The notes under the pieces were generated by a model that was given only the letters and a program-made list of their open reading frames with translations, was not told the DNA's origin and searched no databases. This document shows positions 17,447 to 26,958 of a stretch of DNA of 57,775 nt, piece by piece (the stretch's first letter is position 1; each line of letters begins with the position of its first letter). The DNA is taken from positions 1-57,775 of the forward strand of contig NZ_FMWO01000061.1 in the NCBI RefSeq assembly GCF_900103035.1. Reading direction: 5' to 3'. The DNA is from Nitrosomonas mobilis. GTDB taxonomy: Bacteria > Pseudomonadota > Gammaproteobacteria > Burkholderiales > Nitrosomonadaceae. Made by a program: the position numbers and the translations under genes.

Positions 17447-18063
17447 GCAAGGCGTTTGTCAGAGAATCCGATCAGCCGAACGACGACGATGAAGATATGA
17501 CGTTGCCCCCGCTACCGCCCGGTAGCAAGAATTACATGACCCCGGGCGGGTATGCTCGTCTGGCAAGTGAATATCGCTGGTTGCTCGACAGGGAGCGACC
17601 TGAGATAACGGCAATTGTATCGTGGGCAGCCGGCAATGGTGATCGTTCGGAGAACGGGGATTATATTTATGGCAAGAAACGGCTGCGGGAGATCGACCGC
17701 CGCCTGCGATTCCTGTCTAGACGATTGGACAGTGCAGAAGTAGTCGATCCGGCCGCACCACGCGACAACAGTCACCACATCTTTTTTGGTGCGACGGTAT
17801 GTTTTGCCAATCAAACCGGTGAGGAAAAAACGGTTTCGATCGTGGGGATGGATGAAATCGATCCATTCAAAGGTTATATAAGCTGGATATCACCGGTCGC
17901 CCGGGCCTTCCTTTCTGCACAGGAAGGAGATACGGTCACGCTGCGCACGCCCGGTGGCGTCGAAGAACTGGATATACTGTCCGTCAGTTACCGCGCGATT
18001 CCGATGGAGCCTTTCGTCCCGCCTTCCTCCCCGAGAGGAAAACGGGAAAACAGGCAAGGCTGA
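17443..18063 (+). CDS. greB: Transcription elongation factor GreB
   Basis: The ATG at 17443 overlaps the mltA stop (ATGA), so the two genes are coupled. The 206-residue protein has an acidic N-terminal extension, then a GreA/GreB coiled coil starting 'MTPGGYARLASEYRWLLDRERPEITAIVSWAAGNGDRSENGDYIYGKKRLREIDRRLRFLSRRL' with the acidic tip (GDRSENGDY) that reaches into the polymerase active site to promote transcript cleavage. The C-terminal FKBP-like domain ('VSIVGMDEIDPFKGYISWISPVARAFL...GDTVTLRTPGG') binds RNA polymerase. GreB rather than GreA is supported by the 'YIYGKKRLREIDRR' motif. Confidence 0.93.
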   Translation: MSKAFVRESDQPNDDDEDMTLPPLPPGSKNYMTPGGYARLASEYRWLLDRERPEITAIVSWAAGNGDRSENGDYIYGKKRLREIDRRLRFLSRRLDSAEVVDPAAPRDNSHHIFFGATVCFANQTGEEKTVSIVGMDEIDPFKGYISWISPVARAFLSAQEGDTVTLRTPGGVEELDILSVSYRAIPMEPFVPPSSPRGKRENRQG

Positions 18064-18073
18064 TTTCTGGCGA

Positions 18074-18802
18074 TTACTTGGATTTGGCTGACTGCTGATC
18101 GAGTCGTTTTTCAATTTCCGCCAGCGGAATCAGGCCAGAGACAATTGAGCCATCGGCAAAAATCAGGGTCGGTGTGCCGGTAATACGGTACTCCTGACCA
18201 GATTGCAAGATGGTCATCAACGGAGTTTCACATTCCCCAGCTTTGGGTTTGATCGCTCTCAACATGAAATCATCCCATGCCTTGACGCGATCCGGTGAAC
18301 ACCAGATCGCCACGGCGGTATCCATCGAACCATTCAGAATTGGGTATACCAGGGTACGGATGGTGACATTCTCGGCTTTTACCAGCTCTTCTTCCAGTTT
18401 CTTGCAATAAGGGCAATTCGGGTCAGAATAAACGATCAGGCTGCGCTCTCCCTTGCCTTTGACAGTTTTGAGAGCATGCTGCAGCGGCAGGGAGTCGATT
18501 GGAATACGCCGTGCATCCCGAATTTGCTGCACACGTTCACTGGTAAGACTGGTGCGAGTTTTGGTGTCTACCATGTGGCCCATAAAAAAATAATCTGCTT
18601 TCTCATCGGTATAAAAAACCTCACCACCGATAACCACCTCGTACAATCCCTGATAGGGCGTCTGAGTCAAACTTTCAATTTCACTGTCAGGAAAGTGTGT
18701 CTGCAGAGTTTTTCTTAAATCCGATTCACCCGCAATAGCGAACCCGCTTATCAGCAAACCAATGAGCGTAAATGGAACAAACAAACGCAACAATAATGAC
18801 AT
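18074..18802 (-). CDS. dsbC: Thiol:disulfide interchange protein DsbC
   Basis: A 242-residue periplasmic disulfide isomerase. Signal peptide about 1-25 (ending FAIAGE); N-terminal dimerisation domain; a thioredoxin-fold domain with the active site CPYC at Cys130-Cys133 (SDPNCPYCKKLEEEL) and the cis-Pro loop 'GTPTLIFADG'. A second Cys pair lies around 'AIWCSPD' and 'KAGECET', the structural disulfide of DsbC. GGAGAA precedes the start. It converges on greB with 10 bases between the stops. Confidence 0.95.
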   Translation of the reverse strand: MSLLLRLFVPFTLIGLLISGFAIAGESDLRKTLQTHFPDSEIESLTQTPYQGLYEVVIGGEVFYTDEKADYFFMGHMVDTKTRTSLTSERVQQIRDARRIPIDSLPLQHALKTVKGKGERSLIVYSDPNCPYCKKLEEELVKAENVTIRTLVYPILNGSMDTAVAIWCSPDRVKAWDDFMLRAIKPKAGECETPLMTILQSGQEYRITGTPTLIFADGSIVSGLIPLAEIEKRLDQQSAKSK

Positions 18803-18873
18803 AAAAATTCTCCAGATAATGTCGGGGAAGAATAAAGGAAGCTATAAAGAAAAGTAGTGCGAAATGTTACCGA

Positions 18874-20043
18874 TTAGTTCAACGCATGTTGCATTAGTGT
18901 ATTTTTCAATAATGGTAAACGGTTAGTCAACTCAAAACCCAGATTTCTCAACCGGATGAGGGTCGCCTGTTCACTGTCAAAAAGCTTTTGTAAACCATCC
19001 GTTACCCACTGCATTGCGGCAATATCCTGTTCACGGTGACGCGCGTAGTGCTGGAGGACTCGATATTCGCCACAATCACCGAGCCCGGCAAACTGCTCCA
19101 GCAGCACAGCCAGCTCCCGCGCATCGCGCAGCCCCAGATTGACGCCCTGTCCTGCCAATGGATGAATGCCATGCGCGGCATCACCGATCAATACCAGTCC
19201 AGGCTTGATCAACGACTTGACCCGTACAAAATTTAACGGAAAGCCTGCTGCTTTCGTGATGAGCGACAACTTGCCCAGTGTATGATTCGATGCAAGCGCG
19301 ACTTGCTCGGCCAATGCTTGGTCAGGCAATCTGAGCAGAGTTTCCGCCTTGAGCTGATTGGCTGACCACACCATCGACACCCGCTTACCAGGTAAAGGTA
19401 ACAGCGCCAGAATGCCATCCCGCCGGAACCATTGATACGCCGTGTGATGGTGGGACTGTTCCGTCTCGAAATTGGCCACGACACCCGTTTGAAAATAGGG
19501 CTGCCGTTCACTACGAATACCCGCTTGCTCCCGCACCCATGAATTGACGCCATCCGCACCCACTACCAGCGAAGCCTGCAGACAAGTGCCATCCGTCAGC
19601 GTGATATCTGCGTGGGAATAATGCCACTCAATCGCCGTACATTGCGCCGGGCAGAAAATGTGCACATGCTGGCCTGCTGCAGTCAGTTTCTCCCAGATGG
19701 CATACTGGAGCTCGCGGTTCTCGGCAATGAAAGCCAACTCGGGCACGCCACTCTCATAAGCGCTGAATTCAAGCTTAGAAGTCTGGTCGTCTCCATGAAC
19801 CAGCATTTTGTAAACCGGGGTAAGACGCTCGGATGACAGTTGCTGCCAAGCACCGATTTTTTGCAGAAATTTCGTACTGCCAGGACTGATGGCGTAGATT
19901 CTGCTATCCCAGCTATCATCGCCAGGAAGTAGCGTCGGCGGTTTCGCCTCGATAATGGCAAGTTTCAGGCCGGTATCCCTCAACGCGGCTAGCAGACTCG
20001 CTCCCACCAAGCCACCTCCGATTACGACAACATCAAATTTCAT
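18874..20043 (-). CDS. FAD-dependent hydroxylase of ubiquinone synthesis (UbiH/COQ6 family)
   Basis: A 389-residue flavoprotein monooxygenase. N-terminal FAD-binding GxGxxG as 'VVIGGGLVGASLLAAL', the DG motif region 'LVVGADGVNSWVRE', and the C-terminal 'LVLIGDAAHGIHPLAGQGVNLGLRDARELA', the signature of the UbiH/UbiF/VisC/COQ6 group. It hydroxylates the aromatic ring of a ubiquinone precursor; which carbon (C5 UbiI, C6 UbiF, C1 UbiH) cannot be settled by eye. Follows a YgfX-like gene and precedes dsbC on the same strand. Confidence 0.88.
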   Translation of the reverse strand: MKFDVVVIGGGLVGASLLAALRDTGLKLAIIEAKPPTLLPGDDSWDSRIYAISPGSTKFLQKIGAWQQLSSERLTPVYKMLVHGDDQTSKLEFSAYESGVPELAFIAENRELQYAIWEKLTAAGQHVHIFCPAQCTAIEWHYSHADITLTDGTCLQASLVVGADGVNSWVREQAGIRSERQPYFQTGVVANFETEQSHHHTAYQWFRRDGILALLPLPGKRVSMVWSANQLKAETLLRLPDQALAEQVALASNHTLGKLSLITKAAGFPLNFVRVKSLIKPGLVLIGDAAHGIHPLAGQGVNLGLRDARELAVLLEQFAGLGDCGEYRVLQHYARHREQDIAAMQWVTDGLQKLFDSEQATLIRLRNLGFELTNRLPLLKNTLMQHALN

Positions 20044-20089
20044 GATTGAGTCAATCCTTGATATTTAATCTGGCTGACAGGATAACGCA

Positions 20090-20515
20090 TTACTTCCAGC
20101 GTAACCATACGCGCAGCTGCCTGAAAGACTCCCGGTCGACACTATCCGGCAGAATCACAATTGTCCGACGCTGAAAGCAACGATTGGTTTTCAGACTGAG
20201 TACCGTCAAATAAGGTGCAACGAATGTACCGGCATCAATCATGTAATTCAGGTAATCATTCGATAACAGGCGCACCTCGCAGATATCTTTACCCGTCAAA
20301 CGCAGGGATACCACGGATTGTGCCGACTGCAACCAGACATGGCGCCATAAGGTATGGGCAAGACTACTCACCAACAGCAGAATGGTGACAAGGGTTATTG
20401 CCACCGGATAATCCAGAATTGTGGGTAAAATCGCCGCCGCAGCAAAACCATGTGCCATAGCCATCATCCAGAAAAACTGCCGGGATGGATACAGCTGGAG
20501 ATTGAGTTCAGACAA
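20090..20515 (-). CDS. YgfX/CptA-like inner-membrane protein
   Basis: A 141-residue protein with two adjacent membrane segments (about 12-30 and 35-55) forming a hairpin, and a cytoplasmic tail ending 'RESFRQLRVWLRWK', the characteristic C-terminus of YgfX/CptA proteins. E. coli CptA was described as a toxin of a type IV toxin-antitoxin system with CptB/SdhE, but many homologues stand alone. Here no sdhE-like gene is present. It is divergent from frmA. Confidence 0.78.
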   Translation of the reverse strand: MSELNLQLYPSRQFFWMMAMAHGFAAAAILPTILDYPVAITLVTILLLVSSLAHTLWRHVWLQSAQSVVSLRLTGKDICEVRLLSNDYLNYMIDAGTFVAPYLTVLSLKTNRCFQRRTIVILPDSVDRESFRQLRVWLRWK

Positions 20516-20635
20516 TACAGTTTCTCAAGAAAAAATGGTTGGATAAGTAAATTTTACTTGAATCTTTGTTACCATTACCCTTATTTGCACCTTGAATGGT
20601 ATCAGCCTGCAATTAACGACCAAGGATAATTCACC

Positions 20636-21742
20636 ATGAAAACACGTGCCGCGGTCGCCTGGCAAGCTGGCCAATCACTGACGATAGAAGAAGTCGATCT
20701 CGCCGGACCTCAAGCAGGCGAAGTGCTGGTTGAAATCAAGGCAACCGGTATTTGCCACACCGATTATTACACTTTGTCTGGCGCGGACCCCGAGGGGTTA
20801 TTTCCTGCCATTCTTGGTCATGAAGGTGCGGGGGTCGTGGTTGAAACAGGCGCCAATGTCAAATCGCTCAAACCAGGAGACCATGTCATTCCACTGTATA
20901 CGCCGGAGTGCCGGGAATGCAAATTCTGCCTGTCGCGCAAGACCAACCTGTGCCAGGCGATACGCACCACTCAGGGACGAGGGTTGATGCCGGACAGCAC
21001 GTCACGTTTTTCGCTGCATGGCAAACCAATTCTGCATTACATGGGGACATCAACATTTTCCAATTTTATTGTCGTTCCTGAAATCGCTCTTGCCAAAATT
21101 CGCAACGATGCACCGTTTGACAAGGTTTGTTATATCGGATGCGGTGTGACTACTGGTATCGGCGCAGTGGTTTTCACGGCCAAGGTGGAGGCTGGCGCGA
21201 ATATAGCAGTTTTTGGATTGGGCGGTATTGGTCTGAACGTCATCCAGGGCGCGCGGATGGTAGGCGCAGACCGCATCATTGGTATTGACATCAACCCTGA
21301 ACGTGAGCCACTGGCGCGGGAATTTGGCATGACTGATTTTCTCAACCCTAATGAGGTGGATGATGTCGTTAACGCTATCGTACAAATGACTGGTGGCGGG
21401 GTCGATTACAGTTTCGAGTGCACTGGTCATACAGGCGTCATGCGACAGGCACTGGAATGTACCCACAAAGGCTGGGGACGCAGCATCATCATCGGTGTCG
21501 CCGCAGCAGGCGCAGAAATCAATACGCGTCCGTTCCAACTGGTGACCGGTAGAAAGTGGGAAGGCTCGGCTTTTGGAGGTGCCAGAGGGCGCTCGGATGT
21601 CCCCAGGATTGTGGACTGGTACATGCAAGGTAAAATCAAAATTGACCCCCTGATTACGCATACACTGAAACTGGAAGATATCAACGAAGGTTTCTCTCTG
21701 ATGAAAACCGGTAAATCAATCCGCGCTGTCATTGTTTACTGA
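20636..21742 (+). CDS. frmA: S-(hydroxymethyl)glutathione dehydrogenase (class III alcohol dehydrogenase)
   Basis: The 368-residue zinc enzyme matches FrmA/AdhC. Catalytic zinc ligands include Cys40 (TGICHTD) and His62 (GHEGAG). Structural zinc ligands Cys92, Cys95, Cys98 and Cys106 are all present. NAD-binding GLGGIG follows. It oxidises the formaldehyde-glutathione adduct to S-formylglutathione in the cytoplasm. The hydrolase for that product follows after 15 bases, giving a two-gene formaldehyde-detoxification operon. No frmR-type repressor is adjacent. Confidence 0.97.
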   Translation: MKTRAAVAWQAGQSLTIEEVDLAGPQAGEVLVEIKATGICHTDYYTLSGADPEGLFPAILGHEGAGVVVETGANVKSLKPGDHVIPLYTPECRECKFCLSRKTNLCQAIRTTQGRGLMPDSTSRFSLHGKPILHYMGTSTFSNFIVVPEIALAKIRNDAPFDKVCYIGCGVTTGIGAVVFTAKVEAGANIAVFGLGGIGLNVIQGARMVGADRIIGIDINPEREPLAREFGMTDFLNPNEVDDVVNAIVQMTGGGVDYSFECTGHTGVMRQALECTHKGWGRSIIIGVAAAGAEINTRPFQLVTGRKWEGSAFGGARGRSDVPRIVDWYMQGKIKIDPLITHTLKLEDINEGFSLMKTGKSIRAVIVY

Positions 21743-21757
21743 CTTCGGAGAAAACTG

Positions 21758-22603
21758 ATGGCTGTCAAACTGGAAGTCAGGAATCAGCATGTCTGTTTTG
21801 GCGGGATTCAGAGTTTCTATGAGCATCACTCGCAGATCATCAATCTGCCGATGCGCTTTTCAGTGTATGAACCCCCACAAGCCCAGCATACCAAGCGACC
21901 GGTACTATTTTTTCTTGCCGGACTAACCTGTACGGAAGAAACCTTTATGATCAAGGCTGGCGCACAGCGTTATGCCGCCGAACTGGGTCTGCTGCTGGTC
22001 AGTCCGGATACCAGTCCACGTCATACCGGAATAGCCGGAGAAGCGGATGATTGGGAAATTGGAAGCGGTGCTGGTTTTTATCTCGATGCCACCGAAGCAC
22101 CCTGGTCACGACATTTCCGCATGGAAAGCTACCTGACCCAGGAACTGCTGGAAATTATCAGCAAAAAGTTTCCAGCTGATCCCGAACGGATCGGTATTTT
22201 TGGTCACTCGATGGGCGGGCACGGCGCGCTCACGCTGGCTATGCGCCATCCACAGGTCTATCGCTCAGTCTCGGCCTTTGCACCGATCGCCGCACCAGTC
22301 AACTGCTTATGGGGGCAGAAGGCTTTCAGCCGTTACCTGGGAGAATCCACCGAATTATGGAAGAAACACGACAGCACCGAATTGATTGAATCTGGTCACC
22401 GCTTGCCTACCCCGCTAATTGATCAGGGCATGAATGATCCATTTTTGATCGAACAGCTCCACCCGGATTATTTTGAAACCGCCTGCCAGAAAATGAATCA
22501 ACCATTGATACTGCGTCGTCACCCAGGTTATGATCACAGTTATTACTTCGTCAGCACATTTATTGCCGATCATTTACGTCATCACCTTGAAACGCTGATC
22601 TAA
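21758..22603 (+). CDS. fghA: S-formylglutathione hydrolase
   Basis: A 281-residue alpha/beta hydrolase with nucleophile Ser151 in GHSMGG, an Asp in the 'LIDQGMNDPF' segment and the catalytic His near the end in 'RRHPGYDHSYYFVSTF'. 'FFLAGLTCTEETFMIKAGAQ' forms the oxyanion-hole loop typical of FGH/esterase D. It hydrolyses S-formylglutathione to formate and glutathione. ATG preceded by GGAGAA. It is the partner of frmA directly upstream. Confidence 0.96.
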   Translation: MAVKLEVRNQHVCFGGIQSFYEHHSQIINLPMRFSVYEPPQAQHTKRPVLFFLAGLTCTEETFMIKAGAQRYAAELGLLLVSPDTSPRHTGIAGEADDWEIGSGAGFYLDATEAPWSRHFRMESYLTQELLEIISKKFPADPERIGIFGHSMGGHGALTLAMRHPQVYRSVSAFAPIAAPVNCLWGQKAFSRYLGESTELWKKHDSTELIESGHRLPTPLIDQGMNDPFLIEQLHPDYFETACQKMNQPLILRRHPGYDHSYYFVSTFIADHLRHHLETLI

Positions 22604-22813
22604 CACCATTTGTGTTTGCTGTCCCCCCGGGTCGACATGTATACCTAATGGACATTCCCACAACTTCACTGTATGACCTTGAAGCCATCCGGACTCGGCA
22701 TAGATGCCTTACTGTCACGGCTTTCAATGCCGCGAGAGCAAGATAATAGTGTTTTCACAGTACACAACAGATACAGACTGGATGCCTAAAGTTGAGTTTA
22801 TATGAGAAAACGA

Positions 22814-22842
22814 TTGGTTATTGCTGCTATTGCTGATATAAA
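22814..22842 (+). promoter_or_regulatory. Putative sigma-70 promoter for rimO
   Basis: TTGGTT (22814-22819), a 17-base spacer, and TATAAA (22837-22842), 48 bases upstream of the rimO start codon. It lies in the roughly 290-base gap between fghA and rimO; that gap also holds a CGGCAT...ATGCCG inverted repeat (about 22699-22735) and no gene I can support. Confidence 0.45.
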
Positions 22843-22890
22843 ATCACCGCTCTTTATCACGATCCAACTCGATCTTTAACAGGAATTTCA

Positions 22891-24249
22891 ATGGCAGCTG
22901 CTCCCGCTCCTTCACACCTAACATCAAAAATTCCACGCGTGGGTTTTGTCTCGCTCGGGTGTCCCAAAGCAACGGTTGATTCCGAACGAATTTTGACCTG
23001 CCTGCGTGCTGAAGGCTATTTGATCTCGCCTAGCTATGCTGATTCCGATCTGGTGATTGTCAATACCTGCGGTTTTATTGACAGTGCTATCGCAGAGTCC
23101 CTCGAAACGATAGGCGAAGCATTGACCGAAAATGGCAAGGTGATTGTCACTGGCTGTCTAGGTGCAAAGGGAGATATCGTACGGCAAATGCATCCCAGCG
23201 TGCTGGCGGTGACCGGGCCGCAAGCAACTGAAGCCGTGATGGAAGCAATACACAAGCATTTGCCCAAACGGCACGATCCTTATATGGATCTGGTACCACC
23301 ACAGGGAATTAAACTGACGCCCGGGCATTATGCCTATTTGAAAATTTCGGAAGGATGCAATCATAAATGCACCTTTTGCATCATTCCCAGTATGCGTGGA
23401 ACACTGGTCAGTCGTCCGGCCGGTGATGTACTGCAAGAGGCGCGGAACCTCGTTGAGGCTGGTGTTAAGGAATTGCTGGTCATCTCGCAGGATACTAGCG
23501 CTTATGGTGTCGATATCGGGCATCGCACCGGTTTCTGGCAAGGAAGACCGGTACGCACACGGATTACTGAATTGGCGAAAGCTCTGGGGGAATTGGGAAT
23601 CTGGGTGCGCCTGCATTATGTTTATCCCTATCCTCATGTGGATGAGTTGATTCCATTGATGGCGGAAGGAAAATTACTGCCTTACCTGGACATTCCCTTT
23701 CAGCATGCCAGTCAGCGAATTTTAAAACTCATGAAACGACCAGCCAATAGTGAAAACATACTGGCGCGCATACGCGCTTGGCGCAGCATTTGCCCCGATA
23801 TTGCAATTCGCAGCACCTTCATAGTCGGCTTTCCGGGCGAAACCGAATCGGAGTTCAATGAGCTGCTGGGTTTTTTGACAGATGCGCAGCTTGATCGAGT
23901 CGGTGCGTTCACGTATTCACCGGTCGAAGGTGCGACGGCCAATCACTTGCCCGATCATATTCCATCGGAATTACAACGGGAACGACTGGCATTGTTCATG
24001 CAGCATCAGGAAACAATCAGCCGTCAACGACTGGCCGCCAGAATCGGTAAAGTGCTGCGGGTATTGGTGGACTCAATTGACGAGCATGGCATGGCGATTA
24101 CTAGAAGCTACGCCGATGCCCCAGAGATTGACGGACTGGTTTATATTGAACAAGGGCAGTTGTTGAAAGCCGGGGATCAGGTTGATGTGCAAATTGTAAA
24201 CACAGACACGCACGACATGTGGGGTGAGCAAATAACGACTACGCGCTGA
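22891..24249 (+). CDS. rimO: Ribosomal protein S12 methylthiotransferase RimO
   Basis: A 452-residue radical-SAM enzyme. The N-terminal methylthiotransferase domain has Cys24, Cys60 and Cys89, which bind the auxiliary Fe-S cluster. The radical-SAM cluster is Cys156-x3-Cys160-x2-Cys163 in [13 protein letters not shown]-terminal TRAM domain (about 385-450) ends the protein. The '[12 protein letters not shown]' and 'QDTSAYGVD' motifs distinguish RimO from the tRNA enzyme MiaB. It adds a methylthio group to an Asp of ribosomal protein S12. The gene is monocistronic by its spacing. Confidence 0.96.
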   Translation: MAAAPAPSHLTSKIPRVGFVSLGCPKATVDSERILTCLRAEGYLISPSYADSDLVIVNTCGFIDSAIAESLETIGEALTENGKVIVTGCLGAKGDIVRQMHPSVLAVTGPQATEAVMEAIHKHLPKRHDPYMDLVPPQGIKLTPGHYAYLKISEGCNHKCTFCIIPSMRGTLVSRPAGDVLQEARNLVEAGVKELLVISQDTSAYGVDIGHRTGFWQGRPVRTRITELAKALGELGIWVRLHYVYPYPHVDELIPLMAEGKLLPYLDIPFQHASQRILKLMKRPANSENILARIRAWRSICPDIAIRSTFIVGFPGETESEFNELLGFLTDAQLDRVGAFTYSPVEGATANHLPDHIPSELQRERLALFMQHQETISRQRLAARIGKVLRVLVDSIDEHGMAITRSYADAPEIDGLVYIEQGQLLKAGDQVDVQIVNTDTHDMWGEQITTTR

Positions 24250-24445
24250 GATTGAGCTAATCGTGTTTGCACAATAAAAGATTCTTTATCTGGCATGGTT
24301 AATTCCGCTTGATATCGTCGCACTTTTCTGGTATAGATCTCTACCTTTTATTTTTTCATATGTTAATAATATAACCTCGGCAGAATCAGCTATTCTCACA
24401 GGAGATACCGAATTCTGACCAAACAGGTTTTTGAGGCCTTTAAAA

Positions 24446-24877
24446 ATGGGTACACAATTAGAACTGTCAAAAAAAGTCGCGATATCGTACAAACCCAAGA
24501 AAGGTGAGGAGTACATGTCCCCGGAACAATTGCTGTATTTTCGCCAAATTCTGGAAAAACAACGTGACGAGCTAAGCGAAGAAATGAATCGGGCTGTACA
24601 TGTCATGCAGGAAGAAGCAACAATTTTCGCGGATCCAAATGACCGGGCCAGCCAGGAGTCTGATATGACCCTGGAGTTGCGGAACCGTGATCGTGAACGT
24701 AAATTGCTCAAAAAAATAGATGAGACAATTGCCAGCATTGATGCAAATGAATATGGTTACTGCGAAAAATGCGGTGTAGAAATTGGCTTGCAGCGACTTG
24801 AAGCCAGGCCAACCGCTTCACTCTGCATTGATTGCAAAACACTGCAGGAAATCCGCGAAAAACAGATGGCCAAATAA
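24446..24877 (+). CDS. dksA: RNA polymerase-binding transcription factor DksA
   Basis: A 143-residue protein. The ATG at 24446 is chosen over an in-frame TTG at 24431. The coiled coil has the DxxDxA tip motif (Asp63, Asp66, Ala68 in FADPNDRASQES) that enters the polymerase secondary channel; the zinc finger uses Cys106, Cys109, Cys127 and Cys130. With ppGpp it represses rRNA promoters and activates amino-acid promoters. It stands alone; a hairpin and a dead IS630 copy follow it. Confidence 0.96.
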   Translation: MGTQLELSKKVAISYKPKKGEEYMSPEQLLYFRQILEKQRDELSEEMNRAVHVMQEEATIFADPNDRASQESDMTLELRNRDRERKLLKKIDETIASIDANEYGYCEKCGVEIGLQRLEARPTASLCIDCKTLQEIREKQMAK

Positions 24878-24897
24878 ACCTATGCCTGCCTACGTCA

Positions 24898-24923
24898 ACC
24901 TGCAGAGCGTATATTCTGCAGGT
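24898..24923 (+). terminator. Hairpin after dksA
   Basis: ACCTGCAGA and TCTGCAGGT form a perfect 9-bp stem with an 8-base loop, 20 bases after the dksA stop. The expected T-run is missing, so it is only a candidate terminator. Confidence 0.45.
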
Positions 24924-24993
24924 AAATGACGTTTCCAGAAATTTAATTTATGACTATTCATCAGCATAAACTTGCAGAACAGTCAGTTATTTA

Positions 24994-25785
24994 TACCCAT
25001 CGCACTTCAAATTTTTGGCACTCAAGCGTGACCGATGATTTGGAAGCAATCGGTCAATAGCGAGCGTAGCGAGGCGTGGTACTGGTCTAGTCCGGCAAAG
25101 AAATTGTTGCACGCTGTTTTGAATTGGTAAAAGGTTTCGTAGTAGCGCTCATACAGTACGGTTTTCTTGAAAAATTTCCAGAACCGCCCGATCAAGTTGA
25201 GGTTCGGTGCATAAGGCGGCAGAAAAACCAGTTCAATTCTGGAATTCGCCAGGTAGCCCTTCACTAACTGGGCATGGTAGTAACGGGCGTTGTCACAGAT
25301 GATATGAATCCGCGCGGCTTCTGGATTTTGTAGTTCAATCTGTTGGAGCCGTTTGATGGTCGATGGGCATTAATGGCGCCATCGGATTGTGGTGAGGATG
25401 TGTGGCATCCATGAAGTAAATGTAGTCTTCCGGCTGTTTCGCTTCTTGAAGTTGACGGTACTCTTCGATAAAGGCGCGTTGCCGCCCATCTCATTGCGCA
25501 GCAAGGCCATCAGTCCACCTTTGCGGTAGCGCTTGTGATGGTTGCGCACACTTTCCCGATCTATCATCAGCGCCTGCGCTACTCGGCCGACTGGCCAGCC
25601 ACTGCCGAGCAAGTACACGCCCTTGATTCGATCCGCATACCGCTTGTCGCTGGTATAACAATGCTCGTATTCCAACTCGCCGAGTTCTTGTTGTATTAAG
25701 CAAGAATGATTTAATATGAGTTTATTATAAATAAATCAGTTTGCTATATAACAATCCTAAATAAAATTTTGATTGGCGCGAGGTA
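24994..25785 (-). mobile_element. Internally deleted IS630-family element, copy 1
   Basis: About 790 bp bounded by imperfect inverted ends (left TACCCATCGCACTTCAAATT; right, read inward, TACCTCGCGCCAATCAAAAT), each flanked by TA as expected for IS630 target duplication. The ends and a roughly 100-base non-coding leader upstream of the transposase are nearly identical to copy 2 at 32463-33223. A full element of this type would be near 1.1-1.2 kb, so about a third is lost. Confidence 0.8.
25022..25675 (-). pseudogene. Broken IS630-type transposase, copy 1
   Basis: Pieces lie in different frames. The N-terminal helix-turn-helix part (25370-25675: MEYEHCYTSDKRYADRIKGVYLLGSGWP...RYRKGGLMALLRNE) runs into a frame change and a deletion. 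A segment encoding YFMDATHPHHNP, with the first catalytic Asp, survives out of frame around 25385-25430. The C-terminal part (25022-25264) keeps IELVFLPPYAPNLNLIGRFWKFFKK, with Gly where the catalytic Glu should be (NLIGRFW versus NLIERFW in copy 2). It cannot make an active enzyme. Confidence 0.85.
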
Positions 25786-25798
25786 TATTTGGAAGTTA

Positions 25799-26382
25799 GA
25801 ATTCAATCTACAAAAAGTTCAACGCGTGGTCCTTGAGTAGCAAGTGAGATGAATTCTCAAAGCGCTGATCATTGATCCGGATTGTGAATCGGAATTTATT
25901 GATGGCAGCTACGTTAAAGCGCATCAGCATAGTGTGGAAGCGGTCGACAAGAAGCCTCAGGCTATTGGGAAAAGCCGTGCAGTAAATACCACAAAGATTC
26001 ACCTGGCGATTGATAGTTATGGCTTGCCAATCGAGTCTGAGATCACGGCTGGAGATGTCAATGATTGTTCTGCCGCACTCGAATTGATTACCAGGTTATC
26101 TGACGCGGAAGCGATGGTAGCGGACAAAGGCTATGACAGTGATTGTATACGGGAGCAGATAACAGAGAAGAGAGGGCCATGCCTGTAATACCAGGAAAGC
26201 ACAATTTATTAAGAGGTGATGCAGACATGGATTGGAAGCTTATATAAATATTATATTTGGTGGAAAACGCTTTTGTGCGATTAAAGCAGTACCGTGCAGT
26301 GGCAACACGATATGACAAACTGAAGAAAAACTACAAAAGTATGGTTGCCATGGCTTGTGAATATCTGTGGCTACCCATGTGA
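25799..26382 (+). pseudogene. Remnant of an IS5-family transposase
   Basis: The frame around 25865-26185 encodes 'EFIDGSYVKAHQHS', 'TTKIHLAIDSYGLPIESEITAGDVNDCSAALELI' and 'AMVADKGYDSDCIREQI', the DDE catalytic region of IS5-type transposases. A stop or frame break follows near 26186. The C-terminal part resumes in another frame at about 26262-26382 with 'ENAFVRLKQYRAVATRYDKLKKNYKSMVAMACEYLWLPM'. The N-terminal part is missing. It abuts the dead IS630 copy 1, making a 1.4-kb graveyard between dksA and the rhodanese gene. Confidence 0.85.
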
Positions 26383-26476
26383 AATGTCAACAGGCACTAG
26401 TAGTTTATTTTTGAGTGACAGTGCTTGCTCTCACAGATTGTTTTTTTCAGGGACAACGAATAGTGAGGGCATTCTT

Positions 26477-26485
26477 TGCTAGAAT
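26477..26485 (+). promoter_or_regulatory. Extended -10 promoter candidate for the rhodanese-grxC-secB cluster
   Basis: TGCTAGAAT matches the extended -10 form TGnTAnAAT and lies 31 bases upstream of the first ATG of the cluster. A convincing -35 hexamer is not seen, which extended -10 promoters tolerate. Confidence 0.4.
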
Positions 26486-26515
26486 AGCGCTTTTTGTGAG
26501 ACTGGGCCTTAAATA

Positions 26516-26929
26516 ATGGAATCCACCTTTTTAGTCGATAACATGTTTTTTGTGATCGCTGCCATGTTGAGTGGCGGAATGTTGCTATGGCCGCTGATTA
26601 TGCGCCATGGCGCAAAAGAAATCGACGCACAGCAGGCTGTTCGGTTGATTAATTACGAGCACGCTTTTGTATTGGACGTCAGAGATGATAGCGACTATGC
26701 CAGTGGGCACTTACCTGATTCCAAGAATATCCCGCAGGCGCTTGTGAAAGAACGCTTGGACGAGCTGGAAAAATACAAAAAAAAACCAATCATTATCATT
26801 TTTACGCCAAATTTACGTGCTGCGCAAACGGGCGCTATCTTGCATAAAAATGGCTTTGAGCGCGTGTTTAATCTTAGCGGTGGCATTGACGGCTGGAAAC
26901 GAGAAAACCTTCCACTAGTAACAAAATAA
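26516..26929 (+). CDS. Membrane-anchored rhodanese-like protein lacking the catalytic Cys
   Basis: A 137-residue protein with an N-terminal membrane segment (about 8-28) and one rhodanese domain ('FVLDVRDDSDYASGHLPDSKNIPQ'). Where active rhodaneses have Cys at the start of the loop (YCxxGxRS), this has 'IIIIFTPNLRAAQTG', placing Phe96 at the Cys position. Sulfur transfer by the classical persulfide route is therefore unlikely. Position and length match E. coli YibN, first gene of yibN-grxC-secB-gpsA. YibN-type proteins have been linked to the Sec machinery, which suits the secB neighbour. Confidence 0.88.
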   Translation: MESTFLVDNMFFVIAAMLSGGMLLWPLIMRHGAKEIDAQQAVRLINYEHAFVLDVRDDSDYASGHLPDSKNIPQALVKERLDELEKYKKKPIIIIFTPNLRAAQTGAILHKNGFERVFNLSGGIDGWKRENLPLVTK

Positions 26930-26958
26930 CTGACTACTTCTACAGGAATTATTTAAAG

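Noticed and set aside
20090..20515. YgfX-like gene as toxin of a toxin-antitoxin pair
   Set aside because: No SdhE/CptB-like partner lies next to it, so only the family name is used.
22625..22635. CCCGGGTCGAC, looks like a SmaI-SalI cloning linker
   Set aside because: Surrounding sequence is ordinary and continuous; a 11-base coincidence is not evidence of vector.
22648..22746. 32-codon plus-strand frame between fghA and rimO
   Set aside because: No ribosome site and no recognisable features; likely chance.
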